The notes: generated by a model not told the origin, from the sequence alone. 64,000 nt of DNA from Deltaproteobacteria bacterium (GCA_006226595.1 SBGP01000098.1:62001-126000), one strand, 5' to 3'. Shown: positions 54,566 through 63,915, numbered from the stretch's first letter. Program-made: numbers and translations.

Positions 54566-55522
54566 TCAGGCGGCCAGCTCGTCGACCGCCGCCTCGCGGG
54601 TCACCACCGGCTCCCACCCGAGCTCGGCCCGAGCACGGGAGGTGTTCACCGTCATGTCCGCCGACATCAGCCACGCCGCCGTTCGCGTGACGGGCGGCAG
54701 GCCGCTCCAGCCCGCCGCGACCCACCAGGTCTCGAGGGCCGCCGCGAGACCGCGGACCAGCCATCCCGGCACGGAGCGGTCGGGCAGCTCCAGCTCGACG
54801 CTGGAGGCGAGATCGCGCATGAACACGCGCATCGTCGTCTCGTCCTCGTCGGCGACGAAGTAGGCGTGCCCGCCCTGTCCTCCGACCAGCGCACACGCGA
54901 CCGCGTGCACGAGGTTGTCGATGTGGGTGGTCGACACGCGGGTACGGCCTCGGTCGACCCAGACGAACGAGCCCTCGGCCACCATGCGCTGGAGCGCCGG
55001 CACGAGGGTCGTGTCCCGCGGTCCCCAGATGAAGCACGGACGGAGCGACAGCGTGGTCATCTGGTCGTCGTTCGCGGCGAGGACCAGCGCCTCGGCGGCA
55101 GCCTTGGTGGTGCCGTAGTGGAAGTGCTTCAGCGTCGTGAGCGGCGCGGTCTCGTCCACGCCGTGCTGCCCGGACGCGTCGAAGACCGTGGCGTTCGTCG
55201 CGATGTTGACTACGCGCTTCACGCCCGCCGCCCGCGCAGCCTCGAGCACCCGTCGCGTGCCCTCGACGTTCATCGCCTCGTAGTGGGCGAGTGGCGCGAA
55301 CTCGTCGACGGCTGCCGCGACGTGGATCACCGCGTCCACGCCAGCGAGGTGCTCGGCGGTGATGTCTTCGAGGCTGCAACGCACCGCCGTCGCGCCGAAG
55401 GCCTCGACGATGGACGCACTGATGTCCGAGCGTGCCATGGCCCGAACCTCGTGAGAGCGGACGAGCCGCTCGATGACGTGACCGCCGACGAAACCCGAGC
55501 CGCCGGTGACGAAGATGCGCAT
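54566..55522 (-). CDS. Extended SDR epimerase/dehydrogenase
   Basis: A 318-residue NAD(P)-dependent enzyme of the extended short-chain dehydrogenase group. The Rossmann motif FVTGGSGFVGGHV (4-16) is TGxxGxxG, and the catalytic pair lies in HYGTTKAAAEAL (Tyr-x3-Lys). The form resembles 3-beta-hydroxysteroid dehydrogenase/isomerases and dihydroflavonol-type reductases more than sugar epimerases. No signal peptide. It is divergent from a LysR gene 85 bases away, which probably regulates it. Confidence 0.87.
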   Translation of the reverse strand: MRIFVTGGSGFVGGHVIERLVRSHEVRAMARSDISASIVEAFGATAVRCSLEDITAEHLAGVDAVIHVAAAVDEFAPLAHYEAMNVEGTRRVLEAARAAGVKRVVNIATNATVFDASGQHGVDETAPLTTLKHFHYGTTKAAAEALVLAANDDQMTTLSLRPCFIWGPRDTTLVPALQRMVAEGSFVWVDRGRTRVSTTHIDNLVHAVACALVGGQGGHAYFVADEDETTMRVFMRDLASSVELELPDRSVPGWLVRGLAAALETWWVAAGWSGLPPVTRTAAWLMSADMTVNTSRARAELGWEPVVTREAAVDELAA

Positions 55523-55589
55523 GTGGCCTCCAGTGATGCCCTCAGGTCACCCAGACGGACCATGCGTCCCAATGGATGTTTTGAATACG

Positions 55590-55612
55590 TTCATGCATGC
55601 TGCTTATATGAA
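55590..55612. promoter_or_regulatory. Possible LysR binding dyad
   Basis: TTCAT (55590-55594) and ATGAA (55608-55612) flank 13 bases that include GCATGC. It is in the unusually AT-rich spacer between the SDR and LysR genes and overlaps the LysR start codon, which would suit autorepression. Confidence 0.3.
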
Positions 55613-56504
55613 GCGAACCGACGGCCTCGACCTGAACCTGCTCAAGCTCCTCGACGTGCTGCTCGACGAGGGCTCGGTCACCGAGGCCGCGCGACGACTC
55701 GGCCGGACCCAGCCCGCAGTGAGCCAGGCTCTCGGACGCCTGCGCGAGGCCGTGGGCGACCCGCTGTTCGTGCGTCAGGGGCGTCGTCTGGTGCCGACCG
55801 CGCGCGCGGAACAGCTCGGGCACGCCGCGCGCATCGCGCTGCGAACCCTCGACCAGGCCCTGCTCAGCGCACCCGCGTTCGATCCGGCAAGCAGCCGACG
55901 CGCCTTCCGCGTATCCGCACCGGATGCCCTCGGGCCGCTGGTGCCCTCCTTGCTCGCCGCCCTCTCCGACGCCCCTGGTGTGAGCCTGGAGCTGCTCCCG
56001 CGAAGCGGCGTCGCCGGAGTGGACGAGGCGGACCTCGTGCTCGACGTGCTGCCCGACGAGGCCAGCGGGGTGGTCGCCCGCCGCCTCGGCAAGCTGCACG
56101 CCGTCGTCGCCTGCCGTCGCGGACATCCGTCCCTGGACGAGCCATGGGACGCCGCCGCGTGGTGTCGCTGGCCCCACGTGCTGGTGCGAACCGACACCGT
56201 GACCCGCTCGACCGTCGAGCTCGCCCTCGACCGCGAGGGCCTCACCCGCACCGTCGGCCTCGCCGTGCCGTCACTGCTGCTCGTGCCGCACGTGGTCGCC
56301 GCCACCGACATGCTGTTCACGGGTCAGCGCGAGATCCTCGCGCTGCTCGCGGACACCCTCGGACTCGTGCTCCGCGACACGCCCCTTCCCCAGCCGGTCG
56401 TACCGGTGGCGGCCATGTGGCACGCGCGGCACCAGCACGAGCCGGGGCATCGCTGGTTCCGCGAGCGCGTCGCGAACGTCATCGAGTCCGCGTTCAGCGC
56501 GTGA
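55608..56504 (+). CDS. LysR-family transcriptional regulator
   Basis: A 298-residue LysR regulator. The winged helix-turn-helix is NLLKLLDVLLDEGSVTEAARRLGRTQPAVSQALGRLRE (about 10-48). The effector-binding domain follows (AFRVSAPDALGPLVPSLLA onward). It resembles the NodD/PcpR-type branch. It is divergent from the SDR gene, the usual layout for LysR control of a neighbour. The ATG at 55608 begins the family pattern. The AT-rich gap contains TTCAT-N13-ATGAA overlapping the start codon, a possible LysR or autoregulatory site. Its 3' end overlaps the convergent aldo/keto reductase by 11 bases. Confidence 0.9.
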   Translation: MKRTDGLDLNLLKLLDVLLDEGSVTEAARRLGRTQPAVSQALGRLREAVGDPLFVRQGRRLVPTARAEQLGHAARIALRTLDQALLSAPAFDPASSRRAFRVSAPDALGPLVPSLLAALSDAPGVSLELLPRSGVAGVDEADLVLDVLPDEASGVVARRLGKLHAVVACRRGHPSLDEPWDAAAWCRWPHVLVRTDTVTRSTVELALDREGLTRTVGLAVPSLLLVPHVVAATDMLFTGQREILALLADTLGLVLRDTPLPQPVVPVAAMWHARHQHEPGHRWFRERVANVIESAFSA

Positions 56505-57537
56505 GCAGCCGGTCCTTGACGTAGTCGCCGCGGACCATGCCGCGCACGCCGTCGGTCTCGATGAACTGCCGCGGGAAGCCGAGCTCGACCCGGGACACGG
56601 CATCGAGGCGCGCGAGGTGCTCCTCGCCGAGGGTCACCCGCGACGCGCCGAGGCTGTCCTGGATCTGCGAGACCTTGCGCGCGCCGACGATGGGCACCTG
56701 GCCGTAGCCCTGAGCGAGCACCCACGCGATGGCCACCTGCGCCGAGGAACACCCGAGCTCGTCGGCCACCGCGTCGACCTCTCGCGCGATGGCGAGCGAG
56801 CGCTCGGACGTGCGACCGCGCGCGTCGTTGGCCGACTTTCGCAGGCTGTCGCTGCCGTCTCCGCGCGTGTACTTGCCGGAGAGCACGCCCGCCGCGAGCG
56901 GAGCCCACCCGGCCACGGAGAGACCGAAGTGCTCGGCCATCGGGAGCAGCGAGCGCTCGACGGTCCGCTGGAGCAGGCTGTACTCGACCTGCAGGCCCAC
57001 ATAGGGCGTCCAGCCACGAAGCTCCGCCATCACGTTGCTCGCCGACACCACCCACGACGGCGAGTCGGAGATGCCGATGTACAGCACGTCACCAGCACGC
57101 ACGAGGTCGTCGAGAGCACGCAGCGTCTCTTGCCACGGGGTGAGGTCGTCGTAGACGTGAACCCACAACAAGTCGATGTGGTCGGTCCCCAGGCGCTTCA
57201 GGCTGTCGCGAACCGAGCGCCGCAGGTTCTTGCGGTGGTTGCCCGAGGCGTTCGGGTCGTGGTGGTCCATCGACAGCGTGTACTTGGTCGCGAGCACGAT
57301 CTCGTCGCGGTTGTCGCGATCGGCGAGCCAGGAGCCCAGGAAGGACTCGGTCTGGCCGTTGTGGTACTTGTTCGCCGTGTCGAGGAAGTTGCCGCCCGCC
57401 TCGACGTACGCATCGAGCACCGCGTGGCTGGTCTCCTCGTCCGCGCCGAAGCCCCAGTCCTGACCGAAGGACATCGTGCCAAGGCAGATCTCCGACACGC
57501 GAAGGCCGGTGTTTCCAAAGGTCTTGTAGCGAAGCAT
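56494..57537 (-). CDS. Aldo/keto reductase
   Basis: A 347-residue NADPH-dependent reductase with the (beta/alpha)8 fold. The catalytic tetrad is visible: Asp and Tyr in NFLDTANKYHNGQTE, Lys in LATKYTLS, and His in LLWVHVYDD. GISDSPSWVVS and QVEYSLLQR are family blocks, and the C-terminal VPIVGARKVSQIQDSLGA binds the NADP phosphate. It is of the YajO/potassium-channel-beta-like branch; substrate unknown. ATG at 57537. Convergent with the LysR gene. Confidence 0.9.
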   Translation of the reverse strand: MLRYKTFGNTGLRVSEICLGTMSFGQDWGFGADEETSHAVLDAYVEAGGNFLDTANKYHNGQTESFLGSWLADRDNRDEIVLATKYTLSMDHHDPNASGNHRKNLRRSVRDSLKRLGTDHIDLLWVHVYDDLTPWQETLRALDDLVRAGDVLYIGISDSPSWVVSASNVMAELRGWTPYVGLQVEYSLLQRTVERSLLPMAEHFGLSVAGWAPLAAGVLSGKYTRGDGSDSLRKSANDARGRTSERSLAIAREVDAVADELGCSSAQVAIAWVLAQGYGQVPIVGARKVSQIQDSLGASRVTLGEEHLARLDAVSRVELGFPRQFIETDGVRGMVRGDYVKDRLLTR

Positions 57538-57597
57538 GCACCCTCCCGTGGGAGGGAAACCCTAGCGAGCGAGGCCCGCCGCGCATGCCACGAAACG

Positions 57598-58875
57598 TCA
57601 GGAACGGGCGGCCAGCGCATAGGCCACCGCGCCCACACCGAGCACCGCGCCCAGCGTGAGCAGCAGCTTGGTGGACGCCGTGACGCCGACCGCGAGCAGG
57701 AGCAACATCCACGCGGCGTACACGGCCCCCGCGACGCGTGCGGTCAGGGGTGCGGTGGGTAGCCGGACGACGCTCATCGCGGTGAGTCCGCCGAAGATCA
57801 TGAGGATGCCCCCCACGCTCTGCATCGACTCCAGCAGCGTGTGGCTCCACAGGAGCACGCCGGCGACCGCGCTCTGGAGCACCACCGATCCCAGCGGAGG
57901 ATGGCCCTCCCTGGCCGCCAGCGCCCTCGGAAGCACCCCGTCTTCGGCCATCGACGCATAGACCCGCGGCCCCACCAGCGTCATCGCGCTCATCGCCGAG
58001 AGGAACACGAGGATCATCGCCGCAGACGTGAGCTGGCCACCCACCGGGCCGACGAGCTCGGTCATCACCACGTGTCCGAGGTGAACCTGGGTGTCGTCGT
58101 GGGCAAACACCGCCTGCGCCGCCGTTGGCGTGAGGTTGGCGACGAACACCCAGTTGATGAGCAGGTACAGCACCGCGACGAGCCCGGAGCCGACGCCCAT
58201 CGCCCACGGCACGTCGCGCTTCGGGTCGCGGAACTCCCCGGCGGCGTAGATCGCGGCGTTCCAGCCCGAGAACGCGAAGGTGATCCAGTACTGGTTCGCC
58301 AGCCACGTACGTAGCTCGCCGCTCTTGCCGGGGTTCGGCGGCGTCCACGTCGGCCACGCGTGCTCCCCCACCCCGAGTCCCACCGCGAGGAAGCCCCCGA
58401 CGAGCATCAGCTTCACCGCAACGAGCGCGTTCTGCCCCGCATCCGAGACGGAGTACCGCGCCGCGTGAAGCGCAGTGAGCGCCACGAGCACGCCCGTGCC
58501 GAGCAGGCGCGGGTCCGGAGCCCCGAGCCACAGCTGCTGCGCGAGCACCCCAATCGCCAGCGCGTCGACCGCGATGGCCGCCGAGAACCCGACGAGCAGC
58601 GAGGCCCACCCCGAGAGAAAGCCGAGCGACGGGTGCACCGTGTCCGAGAGGTAGCGGTACTCGCCCCCGGAGCGGCCGATCTCGTGAGCCAGCGCGCCAT
58701 AGGCGTGCACGCCGAGCAAGGTGCCGACGATCCCGATGCCCCACGACGCGAGGATCGCCGCCGGACCGAGATCCTGAGCCATGAACCCCGCAGAGAGGAA
58801 CACGCCGGCGCCGACCATGTTCGCGACGACCAGACCGACGCCGGTCGCGCGTGTGAGGTGCCCGGAGGGGGCCAT
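57598..58875 (-). CDS. Amino-acid permease (APC superfamily)
   Basis: A 425-residue inner-membrane transporter with about 12 hydrophobic segments. The first is VGLVVANMVGAGVFLSAGFM, the GAGVF form of the APC substrate-binding unwound helix. ALAHEIGRSGGEYRYLSDTVHPSLGFLSGW is the conserved second-third helix block, and AFSGWNAAIYAAGEFRDPKRDVPWAM the cytoplasmic loop typical of this superfamily. Substrate is probably an amino acid or related amine. The methyltransferase gene upstream ends 23 bases before this start, suggesting co-transcription. ATG at 58875. Confidence 0.88.
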   Translation of the reverse strand: MAPSGHLTRATGVGLVVANMVGAGVFLSAGFMAQDLGPAAILASWGIGIVGTLLGVHAYGALAHEIGRSGGEYRYLSDTVHPSLGFLSGWASLLVGFSAAIAVDALAIGVLAQQLWLGAPDPRLLGTGVLVALTALHAARYSVSDAGQNALVAVKLMLVGGFLAVGLGVGEHAWPTWTPPNPGKSGELRTWLANQYWITFAFSGWNAAIYAAGEFRDPKRDVPWAMGVGSGLVAVLYLLINWVFVANLTPTAAQAVFAHDDTQVHLGHVVMTELVGPVGGQLTSAAMILVFLSAMSAMTLVGPRVYASMAEDGVLPRALAAREGHPPLGSVVLQSAVAGVLLWSHTLLESMQSVGGILMIFGGLTAMSVVRLPTAPLTARVAGAVYAAWMLLLLAVGVTASTKLLLTLGAVLGVGAVAYALAARS

Positions 58876-58898
58876 CGACTCTCCTGTGCCGCCAGAGC

Positions 58899-59591
58899 CT
58901 ATGGCGGGAGCACCGCACCAGCCATGCGACGCAGGGTGAGCACGAACGCGCCGTCCTCCGGCCCGAGAACGTCCATGTCCACCGCGAAGCCTCGCGCGAC
59001 TGCCATCGCCGCGAAGTCCTCGAGCCACGCCCGCCCGGGATCGGCAATCCACGCGACGCCGCCATACGCGAGGAACCGATCGACGGTGTCGAGCACGAGC
59101 GGTCCCATGGTCGCCGTGTACAGCACGTCCGAGGCCATCACCACGGCGAAGCTGCGGTCGGCGAAGGGGGCCTGCCCGCGCCAGTCGAAGCGCGCGAAGT
59201 GCACATCCAGCCCATTGCGCGCCAGGTTCCGTGCGAGCAGGGCCTCGGTGGCGGGGTGCTGGTCCGTCGCGGTGACCGCCGCTCCGCGAGCCGCGGCCGC
59301 CAGACTCGGTAGCGCGAGCCCACACCCCAGCTCGAGCACGGGGACGCCGTCGAGTGGCGTCGCTGCCACCCGCTCCGCCAGCGCGCGAGCGGCGGGCCAC
59401 ATCGCGCCGAACATCGGGCACAGGTCCTCGAACACCGCCTCGGACAGGCGCTCGCCCAGCACCCGGTCCGTGAACACGGTCACCGCCGCCTCGAAGTCCT
59501 CGATGCACTCGAGCTCGATGGCGAGCGCACCCACGCGCTCGGTGCGCGTCACCAGCGGGAGGTCGGCGAGGAGTCGAGAGGCCAGGGACAC
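58899..59591 (-). CDS. Class I SAM-dependent methyltransferase (lysine-MTase-like)
   Basis: A 230-residue methyltransferase. The SAM-binding motif I is VPVLELGCGLALPSLAAAARGAAVTATD (about 81-108), followed by FAVVMASDVLYTATMGPLVLD, the motif near the acidic post II position. The layout resembles METTL21/nicotinamide-N-methyltransferase-like enzymes that act on protein lysines. Target unknown. First gene of a probable two-gene unit with the permease and divergent from the helicase across 128 bases. Confidence 0.85.
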   Translation of the reverse strand: MSLASRLLADLPLVTRTERVGALAIELECIEDFEAAVTVFTDRVLGERLSEAVFEDLCPMFGAMWPAARALAERVAATPLDGVPVLELGCGLALPSLAAAARGAAVTATDQHPATEALLARNLARNGLDVHFARFDWRGQAPFADRSFAVVMASDVLYTATMGPLVLDTVDRFLAYGGVAWIADPGRAWLEDFAAMAVARGFAVDMDVLGPEDGAFVLTLRRMAGAVLPP

Positions 59592-59719
59592 GGAGCCCTC
59601 CGCGAGCCGCGCCGATTATCGCCGTGATGCGCAGTTGACCAGCCGCCACGCCGCGATTCGCAGGTCGACGGTCGACCGCCGGCGCGCCCGTGCGCCGCTG
59701 CCGCGTTACCGCCCGCAGG

Positions 59720-62242
59720 ATGAGCCTGTCTTCCCGCATTCCCGACGGTGGTTTTGCCGCCCCCGAAGACGCCCTCGACGCCTTCCTCGACTGGGTGTCC
59801 GAGCGCGGACTTACACTGTACGACCACCAGGAAGAGGCCATCCTCGAGCTGTTCGAGGGCAAGCACGTGCTGCTCAAGACGCCGACGGGGTCGGGCAAGT
59901 CGATGGTCGCTACCGCGATGCACTTCCGTGAGCTCGCCCTCGGCCACCGCTCCGTGTACACCGCGCCGATCAAGGCCCTCGTCTCCGAGAAGTTCCTGGC
60001 CTTGTGCGAGATCTTCGGCGCCGAGAACGTCGGCATGTCGACGGGCGACGGTGCCGTGAACCAGGACGCGCCCATCCTGTGCTGCACCGCCGAGGTGCTC
60101 GCGCAGATCGCGCTGCGCCTCGGTGAGGACACGCCCTTCGAGGGCGTCGTCATGGACGAGTTCCACTACTACGGCGACCGCGACCGCGGCATGGCCTGGC
60201 AGCTGCCGCTGCTCACCATGACCCACGCGCGCTTCCTGCTGATGAGCGCGACCCTCGGCGACACCAGCGCCATCGAGACGGACCTCGTCGAGCGCACGGG
60301 TACCGACATCGCCGTGGTGCGCAGTGCTCAGCGACCGGTCCCACTGACCTTCCTGTACAGCGAGATCCCCGTTGACGACCGGCTGTCGCAGCTGGTCCGC
60401 TCGGGCGAGTCTCCGGTGTACGCGGTGCACTTCACGCAGCGCGCCGCCACCGAGCGCGCCCAGGCGCTGCTGTCGACGGACTTCTGCTCCAAGGAGGAGA
60501 AGGAGGCGCTCAAGCATGCGGTCAAGGGCTTTCGCTTCGACAGCCCCTTCGGCGCGACCCTGCGGCGGATGATCCTGCACGGCGTCGCCGTCCACCACGC
60601 GGGACTGCTGCCCAAGTACCGGATGCTCGTCGAGAAGCTGTCGCAGCAAGGCTCGTTCAAGGTCATCTGCGGCACCGACACCCTCGGAGTCGGCATCAAC
60701 GTGCCCATCCGCTCGGTGCTGTTCACGCAGCTGTGCAAGTTCGACGGCGAGAAGACCGACCTGCTCTCCGTTCGCGACTTCCTGCAGATCGCCGGGCGCG
60801 CGGGCCGCAAGGGCTTCGACGATCACGGCACCGTCGTCGCGCAGGCGCCGGACTGGGTCATCGAGAACGCCAAGATCGAGCGCGCCATCGAAGAGGGTCG
60901 CAAGAAGCGGAACAAGGCGGTGAAGAAGAGCGCGCCGACCCGCGGGTACAAGCACTGGGACGCCGAGATCTACGAGCGGATGTACACGGGAAGGCCCGAG
61001 GCGCTCACCCCCCGATTCTCCGTCGATCACGGCTTCGTGCTCCGACTGCTCCAGAAGGCCGAGGAAACGCTGGACGACCCGATGGCCGAGCTCGATGCGC
61101 TGATCGAGCGTTCCCACGTCACTCGGCGCGAGCGCGAGGAGGCCGCCGAAGCCGGACGCCAGCGACTCGAGGAGCTGGTCACCGCCGGCGTCGTCACCGA
61201 TGCCGGCGAGGAGGCCGTGCCGCGGTATCGGGTCGACCCGAACCTCCAGGACGACTTCTCGCTGCACCACGCCCTGTCGGTGTACCTGCTGCACGTGCTG
61301 AAGAAGCTCGACCCGGCGCATCCCGCGTTCAGCTACCACGTGATCACGCTGGTCGAGTCGATCCTCGAGCATCCCCGCGCCGTGCTGAGTGCTCAGGTGA
61401 ACCGCGAGAAGACCGAGGCCGTCGCCCAGATGAAGGCGGACGGCGTGCCCTACGAGGACCGCCTCGAAGCGCTGGAAGCCATCACCTGGCCCAAGCCGAT
61501 GGCGGAGTGGATCTACGCGGACTTCAACGCGTGGCGCGAGCACTACCCGTGGATTCCCGCCGACCCGATCCGGCCCAAGTCGATCGTTCGCGAGATGCTC
61601 GAGACCCAGGCGGTGTTCTCGCAGTACGTGAAGGGGCTGCGTCTCGAGCGGTCCGAGGGCGTGCTGCTTCGCTACATCAGCCAGGTGTACAAGACCCTCG
61701 CCCAGAACGTGCCCGAAGAGCTCCGCACCCCCGAGCTCGTCGACGCCATCGCCACCCTGCGTGCCATGCTCGCCCGCGTCGACGACAGCCTGCTGCAGAC
61801 GTGGGAGGCGCTCATGGACCCGAGCGACCCCGGTGCCGAGGCGCCCCCGGTCGACATCTCCGCCGACGAGAAGTCGTTCCGCGCCCGCATCCGTGCGGAG
61901 CTCCACAACGTGCTGCGCGCACTCGCCGATGGGGACTGGGACGAGGCCGCGGCCAGTGTCCGAGACACCGACGACGCGTGGACCGCGGATGAGTTCAAGG
62001 CCGCGGTGCAGCCGTGGATCGACGAGCGTGGCCCGATCATCGCCGATGGCCGCGCGCGCCTCGGAAACCTCACGGTCATCGAGAAGGTCGGCCCCCACTT
62101 GTGGGAGGTGCAGCAGGTGTTCTTCGACGACGAGGACGAGGACAGCGACAAGGAGACCTGGTCGATCAAGGGCCGGGTCGACCTTCGCGAAGACACCGAC
62201 CCACACGGTCCCATCGTCCAGGTCTACGGCATCGGCGACTAG
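59720..62242 (+). CDS. Ski2-like DEAD/H-box helicase
   Basis: An 840-residue superfamily 2 helicase. Motif I is LLKTPTGSGKSM (about 52-63), Ia is YTAPIKALVSEKF, II is VVMDEFHYYGD (DEFH box), III is LLMSATLGD, and V-VI are GTDTLGVGINVPIR and QIAGRAGRKGFD. The overall plan, with a long C-terminal region (about 420-840) after the two RecA domains, resembles Ski2/Mtr4-like bacterial proteins (DUF3516 type) that unwind structured RNA. The C-terminal end contains an acidic loop (DDEDEDSDKE). No nuclease partner is near. ATG at 59720. Confidence 0.9.
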   Translation: MSLSSRIPDGGFAAPEDALDAFLDWVSERGLTLYDHQEEAILELFEGKHVLLKTPTGSGKSMVATAMHFRELALGHRSVYTAPIKALVSEKFLALCEIFGAENVGMSTGDGAVNQDAPILCCTAEVLAQIALRLGEDTPFEGVVMDEFHYYGDRDRGMAWQLPLLTMTHARFLLMSATLGDTSAIETDLVERTGTDIAVVRSAQRPVPLTFLYSEIPVDDRLSQLVRSGESPVYAVHFTQRAATERAQALLSTDFCSKEEKEALKHAVKGFRFDSPFGATLRRMILHGVAVHHAGLLPKYRMLVEKLSQQGSFKVICGTDTLGVGINVPIRSVLFTQLCKFDGEKTDLLSVRDFLQIAGRAGRKGFDDHGTVVAQAPDWVIENAKIERAIEEGRKKRNKAVKKSAPTRGYKHWDAEIYERMYTGRPEALTPRFSVDHGFVLRLLQKAEETLDDPMAELDALIERSHVTRREREEAAEAGRQRLEELVTAGVVTDAGEEAVPRYRVDPNLQDDFSLHHALSVYLLHVLKKLDPAHPAFSYHVITLVESILEHPRAVLSAQVNREKTEAVAQMKADGVPYEDRLEALEAITWPKPMAEWIYADFNAWREHYPWIPADPIRPKSIVREMLETQAVFSQYVKGLRLERSEGVLLRYISQVYKTLAQNVPEELRTPELVDAIATLRAMLARVDDSLLQTWEALMDPSDPGAEAPPVDISADEKSFRARIRAELHNVLRALADGDWDEAAASVRDTDDAWTADEFKAAVQPWIDERGPIIADGRARLGNLTVIEKVGPHLWEVQQVFFDDEDEDSDKETWSIKGRVDLREDTDPHGPIVQVYGIGD

Positions 62243-62256
62243 ACTTACACCTGAAG
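62242..62256 (+). repeat. Short repeat GACTTACACC-GAAG, copy A
   Basis: Fifteen bases overlapping the last base of the helicase stop codon. They match 14 of 15 positions with 63193-63207, which overlaps the stop of the next gene. A shorter CTTACACC occurs at 62269-62276. Role unknown; possibly chance. Confidence 0.35.
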
Positions 62257-62291
62257 CCCCGCCAATCGCTTACACCGTATACGGAGCCATC

Positions 62292-63194
62292 ATGCCCACC
62301 ATCGACGACCTCTGGGCACGGGCGCAGGACGCCCTCGCCGCCGGAGACCTCGACCTCGCCGAGCGCCACGGACGCATGCTCCTCGACCGCCGCCACAGCT
62401 CCGCCTTCGAAGTGCTGGCCACGGTCGCGATGCATCGCGAGGACTTCGCCGACGCCGTGGACATCCTCGAACAGGGCACCGCGGTGGCTCCCGGTGCCAT
62501 CCCGCTGTGGCAGATGCTCGGCAACACCCTCTCCGAGCTCGGGCGCACCACCGAGGCCTGGGCCGCCTACGAGTCCGCGCTCGCGAACGCCGGCGGACCG
62601 GCGCCCTCGATCCGCCTGAACCGCGCAATCTTTCAGCTGCGCATGGATCAGCCGGCGCGTGCTCTCGAAGAGCTCGACGCCGTGGACCCCGGCCCGCTCG
62701 CCGCCCTGTTCGCGGACGCGCGCATCGACGCACTCCTCGACTCGGACCGTGGTCAGGACGCGCTGACCTTCGCTGCCTCGTTCCCCGCCGACCCCTCGCT
62801 CGAGGGCATCGAGCGATTCCACGAGGCCCATGCCATTGCCGTGTGGCGCGTGCTCCAGGATCCCGTGGCTGCCGCGACCCAGCTCGGCAAGGGACGCGTC
62901 GGCAACTCGCCGCGCGCGCTGTGGCTGCTTCGCGAGATCTGGGGCGAAGACCTCCAAGAAGGCCGCGTGTTCGAGGTCGTCGGCGAAGGCCAGACCGACG
63001 ACCAGGGCTTCTTCCAGCCGATCACGGTGGTCGCCCGCGACCACGAGCAGGCGACGCACTTCGCCCGGGTACTCGGCAAGTGGCTCGGGTGGAGCGGCAT
63101 TGCCGAGGTCCTCGACCAGGGCCCTGTGGAAGCCACGCGAGCCGGCATCTACGCCGTCTCGGGACGCGTGCACTACGCGAGCGACCAGGCCTGA
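62292..63194 (+). CDS. TPR-like protein
   Basis: A 300-residue soluble protein. Residues 1-145 are TPR-like helical pairs (LWARAQDALAAGDLDLAERHGRMLLDRRHSSA, WQMLGNTLSELGRTTEAWAAYESALAN). The C-terminal half (about 190-300) is different: WLLREIWGEDLQEGRVFEVVGEG and ITVVARDHEQATHFARVLGKWL look like a small alpha/beta domain. Probably a scaffold. It follows the helicase by 49 bases and may be co-transcribed. Convergent with the Cys-repeat gene (13 bases between stops). Confidence 0.78.
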   Translation: MPTIDDLWARAQDALAAGDLDLAERHGRMLLDRRHSSAFEVLATVAMHREDFADAVDILEQGTAVAPGAIPLWQMLGNTLSELGRTTEAWAAYESALANAGGPAPSIRLNRAIFQLRMDQPARALEELDAVDPGPLAALFADARIDALLDSDRGQDALTFAASFPADPSLEGIERFHEAHAIAVWRVLQDPVAAATQLGKGRVGNSPRALWLLREIWGEDLQEGRVFEVVGEGQTDDQGFFQPITVVARDHEQATHFARVLGKWLGWSGIAEVLDQGPVEATRAGIYAVSGRVHYASDQA

Positions 63195-63207
63195 CTTACA
63201 CCGGAAG
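63193..63207 (+). repeat. Short repeat GACTTACACC-GAAG, copy B
   Basis: The second copy of the 15-base word, filling the space between the convergent stops of the TPR-like and Cys-repeat genes. Confidence 0.35.
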
Positions 63208-63915
63208 TCACTCCCTGGAGCGGTAACTCCAGCCCTCGCTGCCATAGCGCTCGCGCGACGCGTGGCCGCGATAGCCGTGCCCTCCGCGAGGGCGGTCGTA
63301 CCGCTCCCAGCTCGCCAGGCACGCGAGACGCTCGGCGCTGCCGTAGTTGGTGCGAGCGCAAGCCTCGACCCAGCTCTCCTCGCGGGCTGTGGACAGGCAG
63401 GCGAGGCGATCGTCGCTGCCATAGAACGCCGACGAGCAGGCCTCGATGACCTGTTCGTTCGCCGTCGTCGCGAGGCAGGCGAGCCGATCGTCGCTGCCAT
63501 ACAAGGCACTCGAACACGCCGCGACGCGGGCCTCCAGCGGACCGAGGCGCGTGCAGGCCAGACGGTCCTCGGTGCCGTAGAAGCCCTGGGCACAGGCCTC
63601 CACAGCCTCGGCCTGGGGCCGCGCCGCCATACACGTCAGGCGGTCATCCGTCGCATAGAAGCCCTGGGCGCAGGCGCGGACCGCGGAAGGTCGCGCGCGG
63701 GTGTCCAGGCAGGCCAGACGGTCTTCCGAGGCGTACATCGACGTGGCGCAGGCCTCGATCTTTGGCGCGCGCGCGCCGCTGACGAGGCACGCGGTGCGGT
63801 CGTCACGCGAGTAGAAGGCGTGGTGGCAGGCCTCGACGTCTTCGACGGACGGGCCGCGGCTTCGGCCTTCGTCGTGCCCAGCGCTGGCGAGCGAGGTGAG
63901 CAGGAGCAGATACAC
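63208..63915 (-). CDS. Secreted protein with a cysteine every 13 residues
   Basis: A 235-residue exported protein with a short signal peptide (residues 1-13, ending ASAG) after a GTG at 63915, which has GGAGGAA just upstream. Residues 28-201 hold seven tandem 26-residue repeats. Each has the pattern (V/I)-x-A-C-x4-Y-x2-x-(D/E)-(D/E)-R-L-x-C-L followed by a variable charged stretch. The 14 cysteines lie at 30, 43, 56 and so on to 199, always exactly 13 apart. The last 35 residues are Arg/Gly/Tyr-rich and probably disordered. No family recognised. The repeat predicts a disulfide-linked helical solenoid. Confidence 0.85.
   Translation of the reverse strand: MYLLLLTSLASAGHDEGRSRGPSVEDVEACHHAFYSRDDRTACLVSGARAPKIEACATSMYASEDRLACLDTRARPSAVRACAQGFYATDDRLTCMAARPQAEAVEACAQGFYGTEDRLACTRLGPLEARVAACSSALYGSDDRLACLATTANEQVIEACSSAFYGSDDRLACLSTAREESWVEACARTNYGSAERLACLASWERYDRPRGGHGYRGHASRERYGSEGWSYRSRE

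Noticed and set aside
59549-62206. Open frame of about 885 codons on the minus strand
   Set aside because: Antisense to the helicase with all motifs; composition is that of a shadow frame.
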